From Caenorhabditis remanei (lineage: Eukaryota; Nematoda; Chromadorea; Rhabditida; Rhabditidae): a stretch of 64,000 nt of DNA. Positions 35,254 to 45,453 of this stretch are shown piece after piece. Position numbers and translations under genes: made by a program. Location of the stretch: contig NC_071332.1 of NCBI RefSeq assembly GCF_010183535.1, positions 11,780,001 to 11,844,000 of the forward strand, written 5' to 3'. Under the pieces are notes generated by a model. The model ran no database searches. It was not told the origin of the DNA and saw only the letters and a program-made list of their open reading frames with translations. How positions within the stretch are numbered: position 1 is the first letter of the stretch; each line of letters opens with the position of its first letter.

Positions 35254-36602
35254 TTAAGAAGTGATATGAGTTGGAAATACACTCATTCGTCTCGTATCGA
35301 TTCCTGATTTCTTCTGAAAATCCACGACAGATGATTTCCCGAAAAATGATCGAATGAACTTCCGATACGGTTTATGAATTATCAGGACGACGATAGTTGA
35401 GAGAAATCCATGAAGTGATGCATGAAGGACTGCGAAATTGGTTAGAGCTGAAATCTTTCTTTTCCATTCAGATATTGGAAAGACATCTAGACATCTAGAC
35501 AGAATGTACAAAATAAAGCATCTTGTTAGATCAATCAAATGATTATCTACATTTGAAAACTGAAAATCATTTGATGACTCACCTTGATTATAATATCCGA
35601 AAACCACTGAGAAAACCATAAAAACAAAAGAAGGTAACAAGAACATAACAGGAATCGAAACTTGTAAAATAATACTTCCGAAAAAAGCAATTTGAAGTTT
35701 CCGAGTCTTTTTTGAAGTGAATCCATGGATTGAAAAGAAGAGATAATATGAACAACAAAACATGAAAAATAACATTTGAGAACACTCGAATAATACTCCC
35801 AAAGCAGTTATTGCAGCTAGAAAGTTGATATAATTCTCATCGATACAGAGAACAAATACTTGATCCGCCTGAAGAAGTTTTGATGAAATTGATCAATAGA
35901 TTATTTTATTTTACCTTGAAAAATTCCTCTGTTGGACATGGAATCTCCTTCAAAATTTGAAGAAGAGCCGCCTGTTGATCTTCTGGTAGAAATAAGAAAA
36001 TAGCGAGAGAATATACAAAAGCGAGAAGAACTCGAATCGAATAATAAATTCCTTTACAAACTTTTCCAGAGATTCGAAATTTATTCGATGGAATCGAGTT
36101 GTGTCGATTCTCCAAAAGAATCGTCATTGACATTATCATTACTGAAATTGATTTGTCTGTTTTTGTATCTGTTTGTCCGAATGTCTTACCATAAATACTC
36201 ATAATTCCTAACCAAATTTGAACCGGTATTGGTACCTTCAAGAAATGTAATAATCCTACTGGAAATCCAGCAACAGCCGGAAAAATGAGATATGGAGTGA
36301 TGAGAGCACTAATGAGAATATCTACGAAACACGACCTGAAACAAAGAACTCTGTCTATGTGTTTGTGGGTCCAGATGTCCATGCACTTACCAGAAGTGTA
36401 AATTAAACAGCGGCCATCGATAAAATGTCATATAAACTGGAGTTTTAAACAGGATACAGTATCCACCGAGTAAATGAAATGGCAGTAAAACTACAGTAAT
36501 CGAGTGAGAAGTGAAAGCCAATCCTTGCCAAGTACACAAGAAATTATCGCATTTCGAACATTTTGTGTAATTTGTCATGTAGTAGTCATGGATAAGTGAC
36601 AT
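35254..36602 (-). CDS. Serpentine chemoreceptor, class H (srh)
   Basis: Seven-transmembrane nematode chemoreceptor, expected in sensory cilia. Exons on the minus strand are 36602-36391, 36335-36190, 36141-35915, 35868-35583 and 35447-35254 (354 aa, in phase). Hydrophobic segments follow the srh pattern. The family landmarks are visible: a first-loop motif VYMTFYRWPLFNLHFW, ILKEIPCPTEEFF in the large extracellular loop, and HGFLSTIVVLIIHKPYRKFI at the end of the last helix. No frameshift or stop was found, so it looks functional. This class is expanded on chromosome V in C. elegans, which agrees with the other genes here. The individual family member cannot be named. Confidence 0.88.
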
Positions 36603-37335
36603 CTCATGGATGAACGATGAGGCTGAAAGATTGGTGTCATTTTATGGAAAATGGAGCAGAATTTAAAGAAGAAGATAAGAGTAAAAGAGCAGAAGTTTCA
36701 CAGGATTTCAAAAAAAAAACGATATTAGTGTGTTTCTATTGTTTAACTCCAGATCTCTTTCTATCAATCTAAAAAAGTTTTCATTTAAAAACTCCGCGAA
36801 AAAACTCATCAGAATTCTGAAAAATTATTTTATCAGACATCACCTTTTCCTCATTTCTCCAAATAAAAAAAACTTAATCATTCATGTTGAAAACTCATTA
36901 TTTATGATCAAGAAATTGAATTTTCGAATCAGAATGTAATAGTTTATAGGTTTAGCAGGTGCAATTTATGTCTCCGTCGGTGATTTCTTTTGAAGTTTCA
37001 AAGTTTAGAAACTCGGGGGTCAAACTTTTAGAAGACGGAGTGGAATGGATGGCTCGAAAAGAAATTAGGAAATGAACAATTATTTCAGTCTGGCAGGAAC
37101 TGAAATCAAGTTTTTGCATATAAAGCTTTCTAACTCTCAACTAGACTTTTCAAAATGACTTCCTTCGGTAAGAATGTGAGAGAGACTGCGTCATCTGGTA
37201 TTTCTTTTCTCTCTTTGCTTCCAAACCACTCCATTTTTTTTCTGAAATTATGTGAAATTACATGTTTTGCATAAAGAATTGTGGTAGTAAAGACGTAATA
37301 TTATCTTTGTAAAAGACACCGTACTACGTGTTTTT
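36603..37335. other. Intergenic region upstream of the srh gene
   Basis: AT-rich sequence with A-runs, presumably holding the srh promoter. No conserved coding sequence and no recognisable repeat by eye. Confidence 0.35.
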
Positions 37336-37472
37336 CAAAAAAGAGAACAAAAAAGCTGAATACGGAAAACAGAAATAGGCGAACATGAGGGAAAAGTAGT
37401 ATGAAACTTGGTAATTCCTCTTTTTTGAGTAGCCGATTACTAGGAAACTGACTTTCCTTTCTTGATGATTTG

Positions 37473-37733
37473 TCATCTTCTGTCATCGAATCGTCTTTCC
37501 TTCATGCTGAAAAACCAAAATTATAGATCTAATGACTGCAGTTTCAAATGTCGAATTGAAAATGAAGAAGCAGGTGAAATGTGTTCTCTATGTTTATTAT
37601 TTCCAATCGAATTCACTTTTGATCCGTAGATAATTAAGAAATGTGACACTCCGTTAATTGAGAAAAACAATAGATTTGCTCATAAACAATCCCTTTTTCT
37701 TGTTTCTGGTCAAGATCAGCCTGGAATGTTTTC
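37473..37733 (+). repeat. Left arm of a 260-bp inverted repeat around the PAP pseudogene
   Basis: Matches the reverse complement of 39999-40258 at high identity, with only a few mismatches seen by eye. A short further match lies outside the arm: 37336-37377 pairs with the start of the direct repeat at 40261-40302. The left side has an insertion of about 95 bases between these two blocks. Confidence 0.85.
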
Positions 37734-38343
37734 GTGAAAACCAAAAAAAACAATCGTTCCAAAAAACCTTTGCGAGTTGAAAGTTGATCTTGAAAAAAAC
37801 ATTTTTTGAAAAGACATATTCAAGAGAGTACTAAGAACAGTTGTCATTTTTTCACCAACACGATTATCTCTTGTTGGAATAAACTTCCCCTCAAATATTT
37901 CACCATAACACCGATGTATTTAGAAGTAGTATTTCCCTTAACTTTGTGGAACCCTTTATGCAAGTTAAACACTCAATATTTTGAATTCTAACTATTTCTT
38001 TTTTCTTATTTGTATAAGTGGTGTGAATCCTTGAAATAAATAAATCACACATCTTGGTTTTTATTATATTTTATGTGAAAATCCATCGATGGAGGGGCAA
38101 TAAACTACATAGTTATCTGATCTTCCCAGGATTTAAGCAAAATGAATATCTGTCGATCGAAGAGCAATCGAGAACACATCTGTTTGAACTTCCCAGGATA
38201 CTTCCCGGGCTAAAATACGCACCGTTCATTTCAGTCGTTCGGTGTGAGTGGTTGTCCTAGTTAGTTCTCATTCGTTCCTCACAAGAGTACCCCCATACTC
38301 TTTCTCTCTTTTCTCATCAATCTATTGATATTCTTCTTCAATC
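37734..38343. other. Spacer between inverted-repeat arm and poly(A) polymerase pseudogene
   Basis: AT-rich, about 600 bases, with C/T-rich sequence just before the pseudogene start. It may contain promoter or 5' UTR sequence. No other feature recognised. Confidence 0.3.
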
Positions 38344-39775
38344 ATGTCTTCTACCAAAATGCTTGGAGTACCTCAACCAATCTCACTGGATACTCCAAAT
38401 AAAAATGATATTTCACTTTCTAATTCTCTAAATGAATATCTCAAACAGTCCAAATGTTTCGAATCTAAAGAAGAAGCGAGTCAGCGTGTCAATACTCTTT
38501 CGAAGCTCAATCTATTGGTCAAGAAATGGATCAAAAGTCTCATAGATGTGCGGATTTCAAATGGAAAGATGTGGATGCAGGTGGAAAACTGATGGCTTTT
38601 GGTTCCTATCGTCTTGGAGTTCATAGCTCTGGAGCCGATATCGATACAGTAATCATTGCTCCACGACATATCACTCGCATAAATTTCTTCTCTTCCTTCA
38701 AACAAATTCTCATGAATGATCCAAATGTGAAGGACTTGGAAGCAGTAGAGAATGCATTTGTGCCGATTATTACGACGACTTACTCAGGAATCGAGCTCGA
38801 CGTGTTATTCGCGAGACTTAAAAAGCCAACGATCCCAAGGAATATCGATTTATCAGATGACTCTCTTTTCGTGAATTTGGATGAAGCCAGTATCAGAAGT
38901 TTGAATGGAATTCGAGTAGCTGAACAGCTTCTTGTTCCAAATCGAGATACTTTCTGTCAATCACTCAGAGCAATCAAGTTATGGGCGAAGAATCATGGAG
39001 TATACTCGAATGCAATGGGTTTCTTCGGAGGAATCACTTGGGCTATTCTGGTTGCAAGGACGTGTCAGTTGTATCCAAATGCAGCTCCATCGAAGATAAT
39101 TCAAAAGGTATTCTTAGTTTTTTCGACATGGAATTGGCCATCTCCCGTCATTCTGAAGCACTTCGATTGTGTGGATTCAAAGTTGGCAAACCTGAATAAA
39201 TTGGTCTGGGATTCGAGAATAAATTCATCGATATCATTTGATGCCAATTCTGACTCCTGCATTCCCGGAACATAATTCAACTCACAACGTATCGAGGACA
39301 ACTCTTCATATAATTCAAAAGGAAATGAAGGCTGCTTTGAAGATTTGTAATCGGATTCAAAAAGGAAATGCCACGTGGAACGATCTCGCCAATTGGTTCA
39401 GATTTTCGAGAGGAATCGGCAAGTGAAAACAGCTCACATCATTCCAAGAAAACTGAAGAATATTCATGGAGAACGCAAAGAATTTGGATTTGACGTTGAA
39501 AATTGAAGGATTCAAACGGAAAATGAGACATCAGGCCAAAGGAATCGTAGGTCAAATACAGTTGGATGCCAAGAGATGTGACCTCATCAAATTCATTTCT
39601 ATCGGAAATTTGAAAGGAGGAAGTGAACAAGACTTCTGTTAATCGGAAACGTCCATCCTCAGCTTCATCTGGAGACTCGATTACCAAGAAGCCACGTGTC
39701 ATCGATATGCTGCTGTGGATTCAATGCTGCTCAAATTGAAATCTAATACTGTTATAACAGCTGTTAAGCAGTGAT
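38344..39775 (+). pseudogene. Poly(A) polymerase pseudogene, intronless
   Basis: The sequence follows canonical nuclear poly(A) polymerase over its whole length without any intron, unlike the other protein genes here. The start MSSTKMLGVPQPISLDTPNK, the catalytic block FGSYRLGVHSSGADIDTVI, the third-aspartate strand GIELDVLFARL and the block AIKLWAKNHGVYSNAMGFFG are readable. So is a C-terminal nuclear-localisation-like segment (KRPSS to KKPR, near 39650). The frame changes between about 38540 and 38590 and again near 39230, just before MPILTPAFPEHNSTHN. Stops interrupt the 3' third (for example at 39424). It is therefore a broken copy. Lack of introns suggests a retrocopy. It sits inside a 260-bp inverted repeat. 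AATAAA occurs near 39852. Confidence 0.85.
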
Positions 39776-39998
39776 TTACTAACCCAATTTAAATTATTCT
39801 TCCATTTTTTGTTTTTTTAACTTCGAACTGTTTGTTTTCTATTTTTCTTTGAAATAAAGTTTGAAAAATTGAATTCGTTCTGTATTTTTTGAACAAAACA
39901 ACTCAAGATATTAGCAAATGAAAAATGACAATTCTGGGAAGAATAAAGCAATACAATATTTTGAAGACTGAAACACAAGTTTGATGTCTAAAAATCAG

Positions 39999-40258
39999 GA
40001 AAACATTCCAGACTGATCTTGACCAGAAACAAGAAAAAGGGATTGTTTATGAGCAAATCTATTGTTTTTCTCAATTAACGGAGTGTCACATTTCTTAATT
40101 ATCTACGGATCAAAAGTGAATTCGAATGGAAATAATAAACATAGAGAACACATTTCACCTGCTTCTTCATTTTCAATTTTACATTTGAAACTGCAGTCAT
40201 TAGATCTATACTTTTGGTTTTTCAGCATGAAGACTAGACGATTCGATGGCAGAAGAAG
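39999..40258 (-). repeat. Right arm of the inverted repeat around the PAP pseudogene
   Basis: Reverse complement of 37473-37733. It is immediately followed by the first 391-bp direct repeat (40261), so the arm and that repeat were once contiguous sequence. The second direct repeat lacks the arm. Confidence 0.85.
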
Positions 40259-40260
40259 AT

Positions 40261-40651
40261 TCTCTTTTCCGTATTCAGATTATTTTTCTCTTCTTTTTTG
40301 ATAAGATAAATAAATAATACCGTCTTCCGGAAACTCCTGAAAAAAGGAACATAAAGAATTTTAAGTTTTCATAAGTTACAACGAGGAATATTAATTCAAG
40401 TATAGGATCTCGATAGAGGTGTTGAGAATGATGGGACCATCTTTAAAATGAGAGGGATCAGGGACATAATATGGAGTTTTAGGGGATTCCTAACATGAAA
40501 AGGATTGAAACAATAAATTTTATGGACGAGTAAGTCTCCAAAAATGAAATTTGTAAAGAAGGCGAGCAAAGAAAGAATTGGTCAGTTCGAGGGTGAAAAG
40601 AAAGATAAAAAGCATTTACAAAAGGTATAACAATCAAATTGAACATAAAAA
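40261..40651 (+). repeat. 391-bp direct repeat, copy 1
   Basis: Identical, as far as I can read, to 42757-43147 at a fixed offset of 2496 bases. The two copies bracket the DIRS-like element. Begins TCTCTTTTCCGTATTCAG and ends TTGAACATAAAAA. No ORF. Confidence 0.92.
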
Positions 40652-41023
40652 TTGAACATCTTTTCCAGGCTGCCAGAACCGGGAACTCTTGGCGCAGACG
40701 TCTTCGAGCATGTTGACAAAGCTGGAGCTATCGGATTGGCTTGGTGGGTACCTCCTCCTGCTCTTATTCCACGCCTAATGCGGGTGGCACGGCAGAAGAA
40801 ATTGAGAGGAATTTTAGCAACGCCCTTGTGGAAAGCACATCCCTCATATCAAGCGTTAGTAAATGAGCGGGGAGAGTTCATCCCCGAGATTAGAGATAGT
40901 AGAATATTCAAGGTTAATACTAAAATTATTTCGCCAGGTAGAGGCTCCCAGAGAGGAGAAAGAATGGCTTCGGAGTTTTGCAGATCCCCATTCATGCTCG
41001 CAATTATCGATTTTTCTTTTTAG
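40652..41023 (+). pseudogene. RNase H-domain fragment of a DIRS-like element
   Basis: The frame reads PEPGTLGADVFEHVDK, then WWVPPPALIPRLMRVARQ, then GILATPLWKAHPSYQAL. This resembles the conserved end of the DIRS-type RT/RNase H polyprotein (the PP-x-LIPR-L and LW-P-W-L pattern). The upstream reverse transcriptase is absent and the frame starts at the element boundary after a TTTTCCAG, so this is a truncated remnant. Confidence 0.65.
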
Positions 41024-41045
41024 CCCAATGGCTTTGCGTGTTCTA

Positions 41046-41169
41046 CCAATTTCCGAAACACAAAACCAATAAAGTCTGTAATATCGAATATTGTTAATAA
41101 TCAATTTTCCTATTTTTAGCCTAGGACCAAAGAAAACTAATTCTCTCGACCCGAATGGGGAGAGAGAAT
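41046..41169 (+). repeat. 124-bp internal repeat of the DIRS-like element, copy 1
   Basis: Identical by eye to 42634-42757 (offset 1588). Contains CAATAAAGTCTGTAATATCG and ends GAATGGGGAGAGAGAAT. Possibly the B-type half of the split direct repeats seen in PAT-like elements. Confidence 0.88.
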
Positions 41170-41441
41170 TATTTGTTTTCTTGGGAAGGGTAGTCTAGTA
41201 CTATAGTACAAGTAGACGGTGAACGGTTTAAAGGCGCATAGACTTTTACGCGAAAAAGGTCCCGTCGCGACAGCCGCCCACGCTATGCGCGAGCAGGTCA
41301 TCTTTTCCTCATTCTACGTGTTCGTTAACGTCCCTCCCACCCGGACCCAACGAACACGAACAAGAGAGAGAGAGAGAAAAAAGGGGCAGGACAGCTCAAG
41401 AAGGCTAAAAGGAATAATAAGTTTTTGCAGAGGGAGAGAAG

Positions 41442-42410
41442 TTGGCGTTCGTCAAAAACATGATCAACTCGCTCGGACCGGGAAATCTTGTGAAAGCAAT
41501 CGAATTTCTGGCCAGGGCGGCTCTAGAAGGAAAAGCACCGTCGACAGCTCGGGACTACTTGAAAGAAAATGCCGCTAGAAGGAAGTGGATACAAAATAAC
41601 GGTCTTCCACTCAACGAGACATCCACTCTGATATACTTGGCATCCAGGTCGGAGTTGGTGGGCGGTGGTTCGTTGGCGAAAATCGTGGCAGCATTCAAGA
41701 TGTCTAACACAGAAATGTCAAAAGTTGGAAGTCAGTTGGCAGCGGATGTGATTCGAGCCACACGGAGGAAAGAAGTGCAGAAGAGGCAACAACCGAAAGC
41801 AGTGTCGTGGAGTGAGCTGCAAGTTGTCGCTGGAACGAAGAGCAACGATGAGAAAGGTGAAAGAGATACACTGATTCTGTTGCTATCTCACCAAGCGTTA
41901 CTGAGAGCTGAGGAAGCAGCGAATCTGAAATGGTCGGACTTAACTCAAACTAATGGAATCTTGGAAATCCGAGTGAGAAAAGCAAAGAACGACCAACAGG
42001 CACTCGGTCGAAGCACGTTCATTCCTTGTCCGGATGGTTCGGATTTGGACTGTCGCCTCAAGCGATGGAAAGTTTGCGAATCTCTAAGATCGAGAAAGAG
42101 TGAGTATTTGTTTTCAAATTTGAATAACGGAGCTGGACTCTCGGCGAGCGCGATAAGCTCCATAGTTAAAAAGAAGCTGATGGAGTTCGGGATAGATGGG
42201 ACTCACCACTCATTGAGACGAGGAGCCGCCAACGACTTGCAAAGACAAGGACTTTCGAAGGAGGAGATCAAGGCGCGTGGGAGATGGCGATCTGATGCTG
42301 GTCTCGAAAGGTACTTGGTGGATACGCCGGAAGCGCAAGGAATATCAGGCGGAGCGGAGGAGGAGGCGGATGGACCACCGGTGCTAGTACGTCAGCCAGA
42401 AGAAGGATGA
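41442..42410 (+). CDS. Tyrosine recombinase (phage-integrase fold) of a DIRS/PAT-like element
   Basis: Site-specific recombinase that would integrate a circular cDNA. The frame is open for 322 codons. A first internal ATG lies at 41460, but a TTTTTGCAG acceptor near 41430 suggests an upstream exon, so the start is uncertain. Catalytic residues are in order: Arg155 in LLRAEEAANLKW, a lysine near 180 in RVRKAKND, His256 and Arg259 in THHSLRRGAAN, Trp282 in GRWRSD and the nucleophile Tyr291 in LERYL. The N-terminal SAM-like core-binding domain spans about 5-110. All catalytic positions are kept, so this part looks recently active although the rest of the element is lost. A Crypton origin is the alternative, but the RNase H fragment alongside favours DIRS/PAT. 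Confidence 0.85.
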   Translation: MAFVKNMINSLGPGNLVKAIEFLARAALEGKAPSTARDYLKENAARRKWIQNNGLPLNETSTLIYLASRSELVGGGSLAKIVAAFKMSNTEMSKVGSQLAADVIRATRRKEVQKRQQPKAVSWSELQVVAGTKSNDEKGERDTLILLLSHQALLRAEEAANLKWSDLTQTNGILEIRVRKAKNDQQALGRSTFIPCPDGSDLDCRLKRWKVCESLRSRKSEYLFSNLNNGAGLSASAISSIVKKKLMEFGIDGTHHSLRRGAANDLQRQGLSKEEIKARGRWRSDAGLERYLVDTPEAQGISGGAEEEADGPPVLVRQPEEG

Positions 42411-42633
42411 GAGCAGTCCATGTTGTCTAATTACCTAATTACCGTTCCTGTTACTCTAAGTTATTTGTTTTCTGTTTTATTAATTACCGTTCCCGTTACT
42501 CTACTTTAACTGTTTCTGTTTTACTAACCCTGTTCACCATCATGTAAATTCATTATCGATTATCGACTATCGATTAATCATAGATTATTCTGTATCATTT
42601 ATAGCTACCAACCAATTTCCGAAACACAAAACC

Positions 42634-42757
42634 CCAATTTCCGAAACACAAAACCAATAAAGTCTGTAATATCGAATATTGTTAATAATCAATTTTCCTA
42701 TTTTTAGCCTAGGACCAAAGAAAACTAATTCTCTCGACCCGAATGGGGAGAGAGAAT
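42634..42757 (+). repeat. 124-bp internal repeat of the DIRS-like element, copy 2
   Basis: Second copy of 41046-41169, directly abutting the second 391-bp repeat. A partial 22-base duplication of its start (CCAATTTCCGAAACACAAAA) precedes it at about 42611. Confidence 0.88.
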
Positions 42758-43147
42758 CTCTTTTCCGTATTCAGATTATTTTTCTCTTCTTTTTTGATAA
42801 GATAAATAAATAATACCGTCTTCCGGAAACTCCTGAAAAAAGGAACATAAAGAATTTTAAGTTTTCATAAGTTACAACGAGGAATATTAATTCAAGTATA
42901 GGATCTCGATAGAGGTGTTGAGAATGATGGGACCATCTTTAAAATGAGAGGGATCAGGGACATAATATGGAGTTTTAGGGGATTCCTAACATGAAAAGGA
43001 TTGAAACAATAAATTTTATGGACGAGTAAGTCTCCAAAAATGAAATTTGTAAAGAAGGCGAGCAAAGAAAGAATTGGTCAGTTCGAGGGTGAAAAGAAAG
43101 ATAAAAAGCATTTACAAAAGGTATAACAATCAAATTGAACATAAAAA
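42757..43147 (+). repeat. 391-bp direct repeat, copy 2
   Basis: Exact match to 40261-40651. It ends 18 bases before the chk-1 stop codon, so it would be transcribed as the chk-1 3' UTR or downstream flank. Of the two copies this one is in the ancestral position relative to chk-1, and copy 1 is ancestral relative to the inverted-repeat arm. Confidence 0.92.
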
Positions 43148-43164
43148 GAAACAGGAATATCTAT

Positions 43165-45453
43165 TTATAGTGCAACATTGACGAGAGACACTATGCCTCG
43201 ATGCAGTTCTCCCAAGTTGGGAACTGGAGGATCTCTTGGAACGTATCCGTAATCGGCTAGCCAGTTGTTTCCGTCGGTGCAAATCGAATCACGCATACGA
43301 GATTTGACTGCCACAAACATCTTTTTGAATTGAAGTCCGTCTCCTCTTGATCTTCTGAAGTCGACCATAACACGAGGGTGATCCGGTCCATTGTCCATCG
43401 CATACATAGTAATCATCATTGATACATCACTGAAGGTTACCAAAAGACGATTGTTAGAAGATCTACGCACGACGAATCCAGCTTCTTCACTGGCATTGCA
43501 AAGTTGATGAGATGTTGTGATCATGTCGATATTAGTACAGAAACGAGTCATTCGGACAACCATTCGATCGAGAAGATTCTGAAAATATTAGTTTGAGTCG
43601 GGTTGGAATTCAGAGTAATCTGCGTTTTAGAAATGTTTTTGGTTTCTCTGAAGTTCAAAACGGTGAGAAGGGGTAACGGATCACTGTTAATGATATCTTA
43701 TTTTAAACCAGCCTATCTGCCTCGCCTTCGGCGATTCAGTCGGCTGGCCTCTCCTCATTCACGTAGCCACCTTCTCTCAAACGTGCCCGCATGGCCGAGT
43801 GGTCTAAAGCGGCTGTCGCTGTCGAAAGCACGGCAGTTCGGTTTTGCCCGCTGGCTCAGTTTCTCTTCTCTTTCCAAAATCGTTGCGGACATCGCCTCAG
43901 ACAGACAGACAAACACCACTTGTCTTTTATATATAAGAATGATTTCGGAGGAGAATAAAAACTTTTTCCCATTACCGTATTATTTTGTGACATATCTATG
44001 TGCTGAGTGAGCATGAGTTCATCAGTTCTTGTCGGTTGAGAGAATGATGCATTTTGTTTGATCATCAATGCGCTCTTCTCATCAGGTGTCTCCATATGAC
44101 GTCTTTTTGCAATAGACATGCATCCTGTATCTTGAGTGCAAGCGCTAAAATCAAAACCAAGTTATTTTAAGAATTATCCTCTTATTGAATCAAATCTCTA
44201 TTACTTTCTGAATACTTACATTGTTGGCGTGTTCTCATCAGTGAATCGTGCTCTCTTCAATGGTTTTCCCTTAGGAGTCTCCAATTTCCCATAATCATGA
44301 ATGAACCATGGATCCGTTTGGATTTGTGCGATAGTAGCACGACGATGAACATTGTCAGTCACAATTTTACGGAGCATGCCTGAAAAACATTGAAAACATT
44401 AGAAAATAGTTTCACAATTGAAAAGTTCGACATTTTCGAAATAAAAAATCAGCTATTGTTTCCTTGGTTTCTTTTATTGTATAGGCTACATTAAGTGCTT
44501 GTCTCTATAGAGGCACTTACAAAGAGCTGGAACTTCGATCTTTTTCCATGGATTCTCGTCCAAATTGTTGTTGCCAAGCCATTGAAGATATGAGAAAGAA
44601 GAACTGAAAAACAATAAAAGATTATTTTCATTAGTTCCAGAATTAAAGCTTACTCGCTAGCCTTGTTCCATGGCAGTTCTCCAGTAAGCATAGCGATCAA
44701 TACAATTCCAGATGACCAGATATCGATTGGTGGTCCTCTGTACTTCTGTCCAGCACAAACTTCTGGTGCAGCGTATGGTATTGTTCCGCAACTCAAATCC
44801 AACAATCTTTCTTGTCCTTTATTACGATACAATGTCGCCATTCCGAAATCGGAAATTTTCAATTCATCTGTAAAACAATTTCATGAGAATAATTATTTTT
44901 AAAAGCGGAAGTAACTTGAAAAAAGGAATTTAAAAAAGGACTAACGTTTTTTAGTGAGCAGAAGATTCTCTGGTTTGATATCGCGATGAACAATATCATT
45001 GTCATGAATGAATTTGAGCCCGTTGATTAATTGACGATAATAGAATTGAGCATAAGCTACAGGCATTCCTGTATCGGGCTCTATTTTATCAAATAACTCT
45101 CCTGCGTCAGCGTATTCCAAGAATAGATAATGAAAATTATCGTCTGATCTCATTCCTATCATTCTGATGACATTGTCATGCCCATCTTGTGAAAGACGTC
45201 TTTGTATAAGAAATTCCTTTCTGATATTGTTTGTGTTAGTTTCATTTGTAATTTTCATTTTCTTCATTGCGACAGCCATATCTGGATTGATTTGATTGAG
45301 TATAAGAAGTACTTCTCCGAATGCTCCCTCGCCAAGTACTCCGATTACGCGATATGACGTGCCAAGAACCGGATCATCTCCATTTGTGGGAAAATTCGGA
45401 GCTCCACCGGATGCGTTGGGCGGTCCGGATGATGTGGCTATTTCTGCTGACAT
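43165..45453 (-). CDS. chk-1: Checkpoint kinase 1
   Basis: DNA-damage and S-phase checkpoint Ser/Thr kinase acting downstream of ATR/ATL-1. Exons on the minus strand are 45453-44946, 44867-44654, 44603-44521, 44379-44220, 44144-43976 and 43578-43165 (515 aa, in phase). The kinase domain starts at about residue 35. It has GEGAFGEV, the AMKK lysine, IVHRDIKPENLLL, KISDFGMATLYRNKGQERLL and GTIPYAAPEVCAG. The C-terminal part has the CHK1-specific KPLKRARFTDEN, QNASFSQPTRTDEL and the KA1-like end (VMVDFRRSRGDGLQFKKMF). The start was chosen at MSAE because it follows a TTTTTAG acceptor and matches the C. elegans protein. Intron 43579-43975 carries a SINE-like repeat. The stop lies 18 bases from the 391-bp repeat. 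Confidence 0.96.
43706..43943 (+). mobile_element. tRNA-derived SINE-like repeat, copy 1 (chk-1 intron 5)
   Basis: A 238-base unit repeated at 45696-45933 with about ten differences. It contains a tRNA-Leu/Ser-like A box (ATGGCCGAGTGGTCTAAAG, 43791-43809) and a weak B-box-like AGTTCGG about 35 bases on. No acceptor stem or normal anticodon arm can be folded, so it is not a working tRNA gene. It begins AACCAGCCTATCTGCC and ends TATATATAAGAATGAT. It lies antisense to chk-1. Confidence 0.75.

Larger units (their letters stand above)
40652..42756 (+). mobile_element. Decayed DIRS/PAT-like tyrosine-recombinase retrotransposon
   Basis: A 2.1-kb block between two 391-bp direct repeats. In order it holds an RNase H-type fragment of the DIRS group (40652-41023), a 124-bp repeat (41046-41169), a tyrosine recombinase gene (41442-42410) and a second copy of the 124-bp repeat (42634-42757). 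Reverse transcriptase and gag are missing. Internal direct repeats plus a tyrosine recombinase instead of a DDE integrase are hallmarks of DIRS/PAT/Ngaro elements, which have been reported in nematodes. The order with the recombinase between the two 124-bp repeats is not the standard arrangement, so internal deletion or rearrangement is likely. Confidence 0.8.

Noticed and set aside
35584..35802. Retention of the last srh intron as coding
   Set aside because: The frame stays open, but the GTGAGT donor and TTTCAG acceptor remove a segment that does not fit the srh helix pattern, and the spliced product matches the family.
43785..43865. tRNA-Leu or tRNA-Ser gene
   Set aside because: The A box is good but the acceptor stem does not pair and there is no normal anticodon arm. 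The same sequence is part of a longer dispersed repeat.
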